From Nitrospinota bacterium (GTDB lineage Bacteria; JAUXIQ01), in assembly GCA_030620925.1 (NCBI GenBank), contig JAUXIQ010000037.1:1-10221 (forward strand): a stretch of 10,221 nt of DNA, in the 5' to 3' direction. A program made the translations under genes and the position numbers. Of this stretch, positions 1 to 7,201 are shown in pieces; position 1 is the stretch's first letter; every line of letters starts with the position of its first letter. Below the pieces are notes generated by a model that saw only the letters and a list, made by a program, of their open reading frames with translations, was not told where the DNA came from and did no database searches.

Positions 1-265
1 GGCCAGCCGCACTTTCTCCATCACCAACCTGGGGGCCTTCGGGGTGGAGATTTTCACCCCCATCGTTAATTTTCCGGATAATGCCATCCTGGGAATCGGT
101 AAGATAACCCGGAAACCGGTAGTGATTGGAGAAGATATCGCCGTTCGTTCGATGATATATTTGTCCCTGGTATTCAACCACAAAGTGGTGGATGGGGTCC
201 CTGCAGCGAAATTTTTGAATAGAGTGAAAGAAATTCTGGAGAACCCCGAGAGTTTGAAATCATGA
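1..265 (+). CDS. 2-oxoacid dehydrogenase E2 (dihydrolipoamide acyltransferase), C-terminal part
   Basis: This is the last 87 residues of an E2 acyltransferase; the start lies before the window and the reading frame is open from base 2. E2 moves an acyl group from lipoyl-lysine to CoA at the core of a 2-oxoacid or acetoin dehydrogenase complex in the cytoplasm. The segment reading TNLGAFGVEIFTPIVN followed by ILGIGKI matches the conserved catalytic-domain C-terminus. The active-site motif NHKVVDG is present, with His encoded at 179-181 and Asp at 191-193 (family HxxxDG). The lipoyl and E1/E3-binding domains are not visible, so pyruvate, branched-chain, 2-oxoglutarate and acetoin complexes cannot be told apart. 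An SDR gene follows 19 bases after the TGA stop, probably in the same transcript. Confidence 0.93.
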   Translation, partial: ASRTFSITNLGAFGVEIFTPIVNFPDNAILGIGKITRKPVVIGEDIAVRSMIYLSLVFNHKVVDGVPAAKFLNRVKEILENPESLKS

Positions 266-284
266 AAGAAAAGGGGGTGTTGTT

Positions 285-1088
285 ATGATGAGGCTGGAGG
301 GAAAGGTCGCTCTGGTAACAGGGGGCGCGTCGGGCATAGGAAGAGGCATAGTTCTTTGCCTTGCAGAAGATGGCGCGGATATTGTAATCGTGGATATTGA
401 TTTAAAAAATGCGGCCGAGGTGGCCAAGGAGGTCGAAAAGCTGGACAGAAAGGTCCTGGTGCTGGAAGCGGACGTCAGCAAAACCCGCGACGTTGAGAAT
501 ATGGCGAAGAAGGCATTATCTACTTTCGAGCAAATAGATATCCTGGTTAATAACGCTGGAGTAGTCGGTCAATGGGCGGGACGGCCGTTCACAAACCTGA
601 CCGTTGAGGATTGGGATAAATGCTATGAGGTTAATCTCAAGGCCATCTTCCTGGTAACCAAAGCCCTGGCTCCACAAATGATGGAGCGCAAGAGCGGAAA
701 GATAATTAACGTGGCCTCGATAGCGGGCAGAAGCGGCGGGGATTTGATACCCCACTATTCAGCCTCCAAGGCGGGAGCCATCAACATTACCCAATCCCTT
801 GCGCTTGAGCTGGCCAGCGATAACATCAACGTAAATGCAGTGTGCCCCGGTCTGCTATGGACACCCATGTGGGATCTGCTCGCCCGGAACATCATGAAGG
901 ACGACCCGGCCTATGAAGGCAAGACGCCGCGTGAAGTTTTCGATCTGGTGATAAAAAGGATTACTCCGCTTAAAAGGGAACAGACGCCCGGGGATATAGG
1001 GAAACTGATCTGTTTCCTGGCCTCGGAAGACGCCCGCAACATCACCGGCCAGGCCATAAACGTTGACGGTGGAGCCAGGATGCACTGA
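285..1088 (+). CDS. SDR family NAD(P)-dependent oxidoreductase
   Basis: A 267-residue classical short-chain dehydrogenase/reductase, a cytosolic enzyme that interconverts an alcohol and a carbonyl using NAD(P). The dinucleotide-binding glycine motif TGGASGIG is at residues 12-19. Asp37 at the end of the second strand predicts preference for NAD(H). Asp63 (adenine contact), NNAG at 89-92, Asn117, and the catalytic Ser145, Tyr158 and Lys162 (YSASK) are all present, as is PG at 188-189. The length is typical. The ATG at 285 follows a GGGGGTG site (273-279); a second ATG at 288 could also serve. Placement right after an E2 gene fits an acetoin/butanediol or 3-hydroxyacyl type substrate, but SDR substrates cannot be read from sequence. 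An enzyme role is secure; the substrate is not. Confidence 0.92.
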   Translation: MMRLEGKVALVTGGASGIGRGIVLCLAEDGADIVIVDIDLKNAAEVAKEVEKLDRKVLVLEADVSKTRDVENMAKKALSTFEQIDILVNNAGVVGQWAGRPFTNLTVEDWDKCYEVNLKAIFLVTKALAPQMMERKSGKIINVASIAGRSGGDLIPHYSASKAGAINITQSLALELASDNINVNAVCPGLLWTPMWDLLARNIMKDDPAYEGKTPREVFDLVIKRITPLKREQTPGDIGKLICFLASEDARNITGQAINVDGGARMH

Positions 1089-1100
1089 GGGTGGAGGGTA

Positions 1101-1694
1101 ATGACCGGTGTGATAATGGCCGGAGGGATGAACAGACGCTTCGGCTCGGACAAAGCGTTCATACGGTTGGGGGGGAAATACCTCATAGAGCACATAATCG
1201 ATGCCCTGAGGGGAGTGTTCGATGAGGTAGTCATCGTCACCAATTCGACCACTAAATATCAGCAACTCGGCTGCACCCTGTTGCAGGATATCTTCCCGGG
1301 TAAAGGCTGCCTGGGAGGATTGTACACCGGCTTGAAGCACTCCCTGGATGGCAGGGTCTTCGCCGTGGCCTGCGATATGCCCTTTCTCAACAAGGAGTTC
1401 GTTGAGTATATGCTCGGCCCGTTTCAGGGTTACGATATAGTCATCCCCCGCTACGATGCCCTTCAGCCCATGCACGCCGTATATTCGGCAGGCTGTTTAC
1501 CCCACATGGAAGAACTCATGCGTGAGGGCAACCTTAAAATACTGGACTTCTTCGATAAAGTGCGCATCAAAGAGATAGGCCCTGAAGAGGTCGCCCGGTT
1601 CGATCCGCAGGGCCTGATGTTTTACAACATCAACACCCCTGAAGACCTGAAAGAAGCTGAAAAGTTGTACTCCAGGATACACCCTATTTCCTGA
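1101..1694 (+). CDS. mobA: Molybdenum cofactor guanylyltransferase MobA
   Basis: A 197-residue nucleotidyltransferase that transfers GMP from GTP onto Mo-molybdopterin to make the guanine dinucleotide form of the cofactor used by DMSO-reductase-family enzymes. In tungsten users it can act on the W form. The N-terminal nucleotide-binding signature has GG at 8-9, Arg12-Arg13, Gly15, Asp17 and Lys18. The metal-binding ACDMPFL segment is at 90-96 with Asp92. QPMHAVY at 122-128 and NINTPEDL at 176-183 are also family-typical. Length matches MobA. In the usual GPLGG loop Pro is replaced by Cys70 (KGCLGG). The ATG at 1101 lies just after GGAGGG (1093-1098), which is tight spacing; an earlier GAGG at 1087-1090 may help. 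It starts 12 bases after the SDR stop, so it is probably co-transcribed although functionally unrelated. MocA-type cytidylyltransferase is the main alternative, and is less likely. Confidence 0.92.
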   Translation: MTGVIMAGGMNRRFGSDKAFIRLGGKYLIEHIIDALRGVFDEVVIVTNSTTKYQQLGCTLLQDIFPGKGCLGGLYTGLKHSLDGRVFAVACDMPFLNKEFVEYMLGPFQGYDIVIPRYDALQPMHAVYSAGCLPHMEELMREGNLKILDFFDKVRIKEIGPEEVARFDPQGLMFYNINTPEDLKEAEKLYSRIHPIS

Positions 1695-1753
1695 ACAGCA
1701 ATAATATTTGCGTGGTTGAAGCTGACCTGTCGCCGCAGTTGAGGATACCGAGG

Positions 1754-2878
1754 ATGAGCTCTCAAGGAACGCCGCCGCGCCGTGGATTGGGCGTTTTTGA
1801 AAGATTCCTCTACCTTTGGGTGGCCCTGTGCATAGTGGCCGGTCTCCTGCTGGGGAAAGCCTACCCGGAGATGGCCGTCGCTCTGGACGGGATGTCGGTG
1901 GCCCATATCTCAATTCCCATAGCCATAGCCCTGTTTTTCATGATCTATCCCATCATGGTCAAGATAGATTTTTCAGAGGTGGTGAAGGCGGGGAAAAATC
2001 CGAAGCCGTTGCTCCTTACGCTGTTCATCAACTGGGGGATAAAACCGTTCAGCATGTATTTTATCGCAACCCTGTTCATCGGTTACCTGTTCAGGGACTA
2101 TCTGCCCGGAACAGAAGTGCTGAGGGACGGCACTACGGTGGAGGTCTATCGATCCTACATATCCGGAGCCATACTGCTGGGGATAGCCCCCTGTACCGCC
2201 ATGGTCCTGGTATGGGGATTCCTGGCCCGCGGGAACGATGCGCACACGCTGGTTATGGTGGCCATCAATTCCCTGGCCATGCTCTTCCTTTACGCACCTC
2301 TGGGTGGATTCCTGTTAAAGATGAACCTGATGCCCATCCCCTGGCTGACGATAGTCCTGGCGGTGGTGGTTTACGTCGGTCTTCCCCTGGTGGCGGGTTA
2401 TTTCACCAGGAAGAGAATAGTTCACACAAAAGGGATCGACTGGTTTCAGACAAAATTCCTGCCCCATCTTACCACCGTTTCCATCACAGCCTTACTGGCG
2501 ACCCTGGTGCTGCTGTTTTCCCTGAAGGGAGAGGTTATCATCGCTTATCCTCAGACGGTCGCTTTCATCGCAATACCGCTCGTTATCCAGACTTCGATAA
2601 TATTCATTTTGGCCTATTCATTGGGCAAAACCATTAATCTTACCTACGAGGATGCCGCGCCCAGCGCCATGATCGGGGCCTCCAACCATTTCGAGGTGGC
2701 CATCGCCACGGCTACCGTCCTCTTCGGGCTCGGCTCGGGAGCGGCCCTGGCCACGGTGGTGGGAGTTTTGATAGAGGTCCCCCTGATGCTGCTGCTGGTG
2801 AAGATTTGCCTGCGTACCAGGAACTGGTTCCCGGCCGAGAAAGAGTCTCTGGAAGGGAGCATGGTGCAGAAAGCGTAG
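1754..2878 (+). CDS. acr3: Arsenite efflux permease, Acr3 family
   Basis: An inner-membrane arsenite/H+ antiporter of about ten membrane segments, 374 residues from the start chosen here. Two hallmark positions are seen: Cys147 in [12 protein letters not shown] and Glu314 in [13 protein letters not shown], equivalent to the Cys and Glu shown to be needed in other Acr3 proteins. The fourth-segment region is preceded by a polar loop of about 25 residues (114-138). I prefer the ATG at 1754 because GAGGA lies at 1741-1745 with suitable spacing. An in-frame GTG at 1712 would add 14 residues but has no ribosome site. The gene begins 59 bases after mobA. No arsR, arsC, arsA or arsD is in the window, so it is an isolated resistance gene or part of a transcript with mobA. 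It ends 15 bases from the convergent tupA stop. Confidence 0.94.
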   Translation: MSSQGTPPRRGLGVFERFLYLWVALCIVAGLLLGKAYPEMAVALDGMSVAHISIPIAIALFFMIYPIMVKIDFSEVVKAGKNPKPLLLTLFINWGIKPFSMYFIATLFIGYLFRDYLPGTEVLRDGTTVEVYRSYISGAILLGIAPCTAMVLVWGFLARGNDAHTLVMVAINSLAMLFLYAPLGGFLLKMNLMPIPWLTIVLAVVVYVGLPLVAGYFTRKRIVHTKGIDWFQTKFLPHLTTVSITALLATLVLLFSLKGEVIIAYPQTVAFIAIPLVIQTSIIFILAYSLGKTINLTYEDAAPSAMIGASNHFEVAIATATVLFGLGSGAALATVVGVLIEVPLMLLLVKICLRTRNWFPAEKESLEGSMVQKA

Positions 2879-2893
2879 AGAATCGTAATAGTT

Positions 2894-3709
2894 TCAAGGT
2901 GCCGAGACTGTGGGATAAAAGAGTTTCTCTCCATTCTTCCGGTATGAAGCTATTATCTTCTGTCCTTCCGGGGAAGCGACCCAGGCTATGAGGGCCGAGG
3001 CTTTCGCATAATTGACGTGGGGATGAACGGCCGGATTCACGGCTATGATGCTGTAAGGGTTGTTGAGCAGGGGGTCGCCTTCATATAGAATCCTGAGATT
3101 TATCTTATCTTTAAAGGCTATAAAAGTCCCCCGGTCGCACAGGGTGTATGCCTTTTTCTGATCGGTTATTACCAGCACCCGCCCCATGGGCAGACCTGTC
3201 TCCAGGTACCACCTGCCCGAGGGTGTTATTCCGGCCGCGGCCCAGATGGATTTCTCTTTCTGGTGGGTGCCCGATTCGTCCCCCCTGGAGATGAAGGCCG
3301 ATCCGCTCCGAGCCAATATGGCCAGGGCCTGAGCGGCGTCGATGGCTCCTTTTATTCCAGCCCGATCTTCGGCGGGTCCCACGATCACAAAATCGTTGTA
3401 CATGAACGTGCGCCTGTTGATCCCGAAACCCCGGGTTACAAACTTCTCCTCCAACTGCGGGGCGTGCACCATCACCACGTCCACGTCTCCGCTCTCCCCC
3501 AGTTTCAGCGCCTTGCCCGTGCCTACGGCGATGACATCAACCTTGACGTTCATCTTTTTTTCAAAGGGCGGCAGCAGCACGTTGAGCAGGCCGGAGTTGT
3601 CGGTGCTGGTGGTGGTGGCCAGCCTCAGACGCTCCTCCGCCCCCGGGGAGGCAGAAACCAGGGCTAAGATGATTACCGCAAATACTATTATACGTCCCGT
3701 CAGTACCAA
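2894..3709 (-). CDS. tupA: Tungstate-binding protein of an ABC importer (TupA)
   Basis: A 271-residue extracytoplasmic solute-binding protein for tungstate. TTTSTDNSGLL begins at residue 32, SRGDESGTHQKE spans 141-152 and YTLCDRGT spans 188-195. These are TupA/WtpA-type oxyanion-binding segments, distinct from the molybdate protein ModA. Residues 5-20 form a hydrophobic signal segment with a plausible signal-peptidase I cut after SPGA (residue 24). No lipobox Cys is present, so the mature protein should be soluble in a periplasm. The start is TTG at 3709, since an in-frame stop (complement of 3722-3724) lies just upstream; a GAGAG about nine bases before it is a modest ribosome site. The permease and ATPase genes (tupB, tupC) are not beside it: acr3 converges downstream and yhaM lies 66 bases upstream. 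Tungstate is preferred over molybdate on motif grounds only. Confidence 0.92.
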   Translation of the reverse strand: MVLTGRIIVFAVIILALVSASPGAEERLRLATTTSTDNSGLLNVLLPPFEKKMNVKVDVIAVGTGKALKLGESGDVDVVMVHAPQLEEKFVTRGFGINRRTFMYNDFVIVGPAEDRAGIKGAIDAAQALAILARSGSAFISRGDESGTHQKEKSIWAAAGITPSGRWYLETGLPMGRVLVITDQKKAYTLCDRGTFIAFKDKINLRILYEGDPLLNNPYSIIAVNPAVHPHVNYAKASALIAWVASPEGQKIIASYRKNGEKLFYPTVSAP

Positions 3710-3775
3710 CTTTTTTCGCTCTCAGGAAAAGAGATTGAATGTCCCCATCGCACTAACGCCTTGGAGGCAAAGGGA

Positions 3776-4762
3776 TCAGACTTCCTCCAGGGAGCTTTCG
3801 GGTGAGTCGTCTTCCGACCAGCCCTTGAAGATGTATCTCTCCAGCAGTCTGTTGTAGGTGGTCCATTGTGACTCGGGATCACCGTCTTCCGAGATGATTT
3901 TCTTGAAGGCGTTGACCTTGGCATCGAGGTCGTCGGCGTAATGCAGTATAAGAGCTTCAAAGGTTTTGGGGCGCTTCACGGCCCCGAACTCGCTTACGCC
4001 GTGGTGGCTTATGATTGCGTGCTCGATAAGAGTCAGGAGCCTGGGCGGAAATTCTTCCAGTTGCCCTGCTTTTTCCGCTACCATACTCACTCCGAGCAGG
4101 GTGTGGCCTATCAGTCTGCCCTCGTCGGTATAATCGAATCTGGGGAAGACGGTCAGCTCCTGCACTTTCCCTGCGTCGTGGAACATCGCCGAAGTCAACA
4201 GCAGATCCCTGTCTACATCCTGGTAGCAGTCTGCGAAATATTGGCACATCTTGACCACCGAAAGGGTATGTTCCAACAGGCCGCTCAGATAAACATGGTG
4301 TACCCCCCGGGCGGCGGGTGCCTTGCAGAAGGCGGCCATAAACTCCTCGTCCGACAGAAAAGCCTCCAGAAGTTTTTTCAGATGCGGGTTCTCCACGGAG
4401 TCTAACAGGGAGCACAGCTCTTCCCGCATCTCTTCCCGGGGCCTTTGAGAGCCGGGCAGGAAATCTTCCGAAGACAGCTCTTCCTCCTCGCTCCTGCGGA
4501 TGCGCTTGATGTTCAGCTGAAGCTCTTCCTTATAGCTCTCGGCCAGGGCATCCACTTTTACGAAATCGTCGCGTCGAAAGGCTGAAGAATGTTGCTGGAC
4601 GCTATCCCAGATTTTGCCGTCGATGATCCCCGTTTTGTCCTGCAGGGTGAGGGAGATATAGGGATTACCGGTCCTGGTGGTGAGCAACTCTTTTGAGCTT
4701 ACCAGGAAATGATCGACAACGCGTTCGCCTTCGGCGATTTCATTTACGAACTTTTCTTTCAT
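3776..4762 (-). CDS. yhaM: 3'-5' exoribonuclease YhaM-like protein (OB fold plus HD domain)
   Basis: A 328-residue cytoplasmic protein with the two-part layout of YhaM: an N-terminal OB-fold nucleic-acid-binding domain (about residues 12-90, including ISLTLQDKTGIIDGKIWD) and a C-terminal HD metal-dependent phosphohydrolase domain (about 155-290). Metal-binding candidates are His165 (LLEHTLSV), His195-Asp196 (FHDAGK), His220 (GHTLLG), His253-His254 (SHHG) and the ADDLDAK segment at 276-282. The family trims RNA, and in some members DNA, from the 3' end. Residues 91-115 are a charged linker rich in Glu. The ATG at 4762 is preceded by GGGGGAG four bases away. The C-terminal tail after about 312 is acidic (SEDDSPESSLEEV). 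It follows dapF by 42 bases and precedes tupA. Family assignment is firm; substrate specificity is inferred. Confidence 0.9.
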   Translation of the reverse strand: MKEKFVNEIAEGERVVDHFLVSSKELLTTRTGNPYISLTLQDKTGIIDGKIWDSVQQHSSAFRRDDFVKVDALAESYKEELQLNIKRIRRSEEEELSSEDFLPGSQRPREEMREELCSLLDSVENPHLKKLLEAFLSDEEFMAAFCKAPAARGVHHVYLSGLLEHTLSVVKMCQYFADCYQDVDRDLLLTSAMFHDAGKVQELTVFPRFDYTDEGRLIGHTLLGVSMVAEKAGQLEEFPPRLLTLIEHAIISHHGVSEFGAVKRPKTFEALILHYADDLDAKVNAFKKIISEDGDPESQWTTYNRLLERYIFKGWSEDDSPESSLEEV

Positions 4763-4804
4763 GGTCTCCCCCTTTTCCCCTCATGCCTGCTCCTGAGTCG
4801 GGTC

Positions 4805-5668
4805 TCATAGATCATCGAGCAGCGCGGGGTCGATCTCTCCGGTGAAGGCGTACTCCGCGGGCCCGGTCATGAACACCCGGTTGGTTGCCTCTTCCCACTC
4901 GAGCTCCAGGTCGCCTCCGGGAAGGCTGACGGTTACTCTCCTCCCAACCAGGCCGTTGATCATGCCCGCGATGGCAACGGCGCAGGAGCCGGTACCGCTG
5001 GCCAGGGTGATCCCCGCCCCTCGCTCCCATATACGCATACGCAGGTGGTTGGAGCCGACCACCCGGGCGAATTCGGCGTTGACCCTGTTGGGGAAAGACG
5101 GATGGTTTTCTATCAACGGGCCGTACTTCTGCAGTTGGAAGTCGTCTAGGTCGTCGATGAAGGAAACACAATGGGGGTTGCCCATGCTGAGGGCGGTGAT
5201 CGTGAAAACCCTGTCCCCCGCCTTAAGCTCCTCCCCCATCACCTTCTCCGCTTCCGGCCCGATCATGGGGATATCCGATCGTCTGAATATGGGCTCCCCC
5301 ATGTCCACGCGGATGCATCCATCCTTCTGCATCCGGGGCTCGATGCGTCCGGCCAGCGTTTCCACCCCAAAAGAGCGCTGTTTCACTATCCCCTTATCCA
5401 GAACGTAGCGGGTAAGGCAGCGTATGCCGTTCCCGCACATTTCGGCGTCCGAGCCGTCGGAATTGTAGAACAGCCACTTCAGCTGGCAGTCTTCCCTCTC
5501 CGGCGGAACGATGATTATCAGACCGTCGGCTCCCACGCCGAAGCGTCGATGACATACACTGGCTGCGGCGCTATGGTTGTCCAGGCCGGGGGGCCAATCA
5601 TCCCCCTCTACCAGGATGAAATCGTTGCCCAGCCCGTGCATCTTTGTGAACGGAACACACTTGGTCAT
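4805..5668 (-). CDS. dapF: Diaminopimelate epimerase family protein, second catalytic Cys replaced by Ser
   Basis: A 287-residue protein of the DapF fold, which interconverts LL- and meso-diaminopimelate for lysine and peptidoglycan synthesis. Conserved elements seen are HGLGNDF at 11-17, the signature FYNSDGSDAEMCGNGIR at 67-83 with catalytic Cys78, NPH at 164-166, and ERGAG at 216-220. The second catalytic region normally reads ACGTGACA; here it reads ASGTGSCA (223-230), so Ser224 (codon AGC, complement of 4996-4998) sits where the second acid/base Cys belongs, while Cys229 remains. The AGC codon is one base from TGC. Everything else looks intact and the length is normal, so the gene is not decayed. 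The start is ATG at 5668, preceded by AAGGGTGGG. It may still be an epimerase with altered efficiency, or have shifted activity; the family call is firm. Confidence 0.92.
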   Translation of the reverse strand: MTKCVPFTKMHGLGNDFILVEGDDWPPGLDNHSAAASVCHRRFGVGADGLIIIVPPEREDCQLKWLFYNSDGSDAEMCGNGIRCLTRYVLDKGIVKQRSFGVETLAGRIEPRMQKDGCIRVDMGEPIFRRSDIPMIGPEAEKVMGEELKAGDRVFTITALSMGNPHCVSFIDDLDDFQLQKYGPLIENHPSFPNRVNAEFARVVGSNHLRMRIWERGAGITLASGTGSCAVAIAGMINGLVGRRVTVSLPGGDLELEWEEATNRVFMTGPAEYAFTGEIDPALLDDL

Positions 5669-5722
5669 TTACCCACCCTTTTTCCGGCGGCATTTGAGAA
5701 AGAAAGTCTCCCCGAATTAATA

Positions 5723-5947
5723 TCAGCGGCGTCGTTTTCCATGCCTTTCGTGAAACAGTGCGCCCGGCATCTTCCTTCCATCGGGGGTTATGCTCCATAT
5801 ACCCCTTCCGTAAATTTCCACCTGGACCGGCATGTCCTTTTCCCTTGCCTCCTGCTTGGCGTATTCCAGGACTTCCTGGTGGGATTGGCCCTCCCATTCC
5901 CCCTCAAAGGCCACGCTTTCATCAGAGCAGATTATCTTAACTAACAT
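5723..5947 (-). CDS. Small protein of unknown function (74 residues)
   Basis: I do not recognise this family. From the chosen start the protein is 74 residues, with no membrane segment or signal peptide, an acidic first half and a basic C-terminal tail ending HERHGKRRR. A plausible layout is a strand (LVKIICS), an acidic loop with EGEWEGQ, a helix (HQEVLEYAKQEAREK, about residues 22-36), a strand (PVQVEIYG) and a hairpin around GIWSITPDGRK, giving a small alpha/beta fold. The start is the ATG at 5947, which has GGGA seven bases upstream. A GTG at 5968 in the same frame overlaps the TGA of the receiver gene (GTGA) and would add seven residues, but lacks a ribosome site. The tight linkage implies co-expression with the receiver protein; dapF follows after 54 bases. 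Coding status is supported by position, frame and start signals. Confidence 0.7.
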   Translation of the reverse strand: MLVKIICSDESVAFEGEWEGQSHQEVLEYAKQEAREKDMPVQVEIYGRGIWSITPDGRKMPGALFHERHGKRRR

Positions 5948-5964
5948 TGCTCTATCCCGTAATA

Positions 5965-6402
5965 TCACAAGCTGCGGATTTTTTCCACCAAGTCCATGGC
6001 ACGGAAAGGCTTAACGATGAAACCGTGGGCCCCTTTCGCCCTGGCCTTATCCTCTTCACCCGCAGGAACCTCTTCGCACCCGCTGAAAGTGGCCAGCGCG
6101 ATGGTCTTTAGGCCAGGGTATTCCTCTTTGATGTGACGAATAAGGCGGTAGCCGACTATTTCCTCGTCTATCCCTGGAAGCAGGTCTTTGTACCGTTCCG
6201 GCAGATATTCTATGGTAAGGTCCACCCCCACCAGGACCATTTCCACTCCGTCCAGCATGGAAAGCGCCCGGTCATAGTCCATGCAGCAATCTACCCGGTA
6301 GGGCCCCGAATCGGCCGCCAGCGTGTTCAGCATCTCCTGGATGGAATCCCCCAGCTTTGCGGCCTCATCATCCACGAGAAGGATCCTCTTCTCTTCTCCC
6401 AT
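5965..6402 (-). CDS. Stand-alone response-regulator receiver domain protein
   Basis: A 145-residue protein made only of a CheY-like receiver domain with no output domain. RILLVDDE at 6-13 supplies the acidic pair Asp11-Asp12. Thr105 (ALATFSG) and Lys131 in FIVKPF match the conserved Thr/Ser and Lys. The phosphoacceptor is less clear: the third strand reads EMVLVGVD, ending at Asp61, and about twelve extra residues separate it from LLPGID, which normally follows the Asp almost at once. Asp73 just before LLPGID is an alternative. The start is the ATG at 6402 because GGAGGTG (complement of 6412-6418) lies nine bases upstream. A TTG at 6420 would place that site inside the gene. No histidine kinase is in the window. 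Such single-domain receivers work by protein contact; the partner is unknown. Confidence 0.85.
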   Translation of the reverse strand: MGEEKRILLVDDEAAKLGDSIQEMLNTLAADSGPYRVDCCMDYDRALSMLDGVEMVLVGVDLTIEYLPERYKDLLPGIDEEIVGYRLIRHIKEEYPGLKTIALATFSGCEEVPAGEEDKARAKGAHGFIVKPFRAMDLVEKIRSL

Positions 6403-6488
6403 TTCCCGCAACACCTCCAATTTGACCGATCCCCGGTAAAGGAATCAGCTCAGGCATCCAGACGGCAGGTTCTATATCCAGAAATATA

Positions 6489-6518
6489 TTTATATACCGA
6501 GGCAAACAGGGAAGGCAA
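6489..6518 (-). promoter_or_regulatory. Candidate sigma-70-type promoter for the receiver gene / dapF / tupA cluster
   Basis: On the minus strand a TTGCCT -35 (complement of 6513-6518) is followed by TATATA (6491-6496, 16-base spacer) or TATAAA (6489-6494, 18-base spacer). It lies about 90 bases before the receiver start at 6402, in the only sizeable non-coding gap (6403-6585) upstream of that gene. Position and strand fit, but this is a consensus match only. Confidence 0.45.
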
Positions 6519-6548
6519 ATTAAATCGTATGCGGATGGATTTATTCGT

Positions 6549-6561
6549 CGAAAAAATTTCG
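6549..6561. repeat. 13-base palindrome CGAAAAAATTTCG
   Basis: Five-base arms CGAAA/TTTCG flank AAA, in the 183-base gap between the XRE-cupin stop and the receiver gene, about 30 bases upstream of the candidate -35. It could be a regulator site or part of the XRE gene's 3' end. The A/T run and short arms make chance occurrence quite possible. Confidence 0.3.
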
Positions 6562-6585
6562 TTCAGCGGGAAGGGCGCTCGCTGC

Positions 6586-7158
6586 TTATGAAAAGGGGGG
6601 CGGCGTTACCACCGAGATCATCCTGACCGGTTCGTCGCCTATATTCTTCCAGGAATGGGGTATTCGCGCCTTGAAATGGAGGCTGTCGCCGGGATCGAGC
6701 ACATAGACCTGGTCCCTGACGGTGAATTCTATGGTTCCGTTGAGGCATATATCCAGTTCTTCGCCCCTGTGGGACATCGGTTCGTCGCCGCTGCTCCCAT
6801 CCACTTCGATGATTGCCACATAGGCTTCCATGAGGCAATCTTCCAGTCTGGCGGCAACGTTCTCGTAGATCACCCTGGATTCGTTGATGCGGACTTTCTT
6901 TCTTTCTTTCTCGTGAATATATTCAACGTCTGAAAGGCTGTCCTCCTCATCGATGAAAAAGCTCACCCTCTTATCCAGCGCCTCGGCGATCTTCATGAGG
7001 GTGGTGATGGTGGGCGTCATTTCGTTGGTTTCTATTTTATATATGCCCGCGGGAGAAACCCCTGCTTTCTTGGCCAGCTTCTGGATGGACAATTCGTTCT
7101 TTTTCCTGAGCTCTTTTATTTTTTCACCGATATTTATGGTGACAGAATTATTAGCCAA
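6586..7158 (-). CDS. XRE-family transcriptional regulator with C-terminal cupin domain
   Basis: A 190-residue DNA-binding regulator. Residues 11-66 form a helix-turn-helix of the Cro/C1 type: IKELRKKNELSIQKLAKKAG, then VSPAGIYKIETNEMTPT as recognition region. Residues 110-186 form a cupin barrel with motif 1 around HRGEE (His130, Glu133-Glu134) and motif 2 around PGD (156-158) and IPHSW (His168). A charged linker (71-95) joins the domains. XRE-cupin proteins usually sense a small ligand and control metabolic or stress genes; the ligand here is unknown. The start is TTG at 7158, supported by GGAGAAGG seven bases upstream, and no ATG lies nearby. It has its own promoter at 7202-7230 containing an inverted repeat, so autoregulation is likely. 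It ends 183 bases before the receiver gene, which it might also control. Confidence 0.92.
   Translation of the reverse strand: MANNSVTINIGEKIKELRKKNELSIQKLAKKAGVSPAGIYKIETNEMTPTITTLMKIAEALDKRVSFFIDEEDSLSDVEYIHEKERKKVRINESRVIYENVAARLEDCLMEAYVAIIEVDGSSGDEPMSHRGEELDICLNGTIEFTVRDQVYVLDPGDSLHFKARIPHSWKNIGDEPVRMISVVTPPPFS
6894..6909. repeat. Tetranucleotide repeat CTTT x4 inside the XRE-cupin gene
   Basis: Four perfect CTTT units (AAAG on the coding strand) encode the EKERKK part of the linker between the helix-turn-helix and cupin domains. The unit length is not a multiple of three, so gain or loss of one copy would shift the frame and remove the cupin domain. Four units is short for a slippage hotspot. 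Confidence 0.5.
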
Positions 7159-7201
7159 TGCCCTTCTCCTTTCACAAGCCTATTTTTTTACTTATATTTG
7201 A

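Noticed and set aside
855-1475. Long open frame of 206 codons on the minus strand across the SDR/mobA junction
   Set aside because: It is antisense to two well-identified genes, spans their junction and resembles no family; it arises from the codon composition of the real genes.
1712-1753. GTG start giving a longer Acr3
   Set aside because: No ribosome site precedes it and the added residues are not membrane-like; the ATG at 1754 has GAGGA upstream.
2879-2893. Bidirectional terminator between convergent acr3 and tupA
   Set aside because: Only 15 bases lie between the stops and no inverted repeat with a T run was found.
5171-5944. Plus-strand frame of 257 codons opposite dapF and the small gene
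   Set aside because: It runs antisense to dapF with all its conserved motifs and has no recognisable domain of its own.
6549-6585. Possible intrinsic terminator after the XRE-cupin gene
   Set aside because: The stem CAGCG/CGCTG has only five pairs, an 11-base loop, and the T run begins several bases too late.
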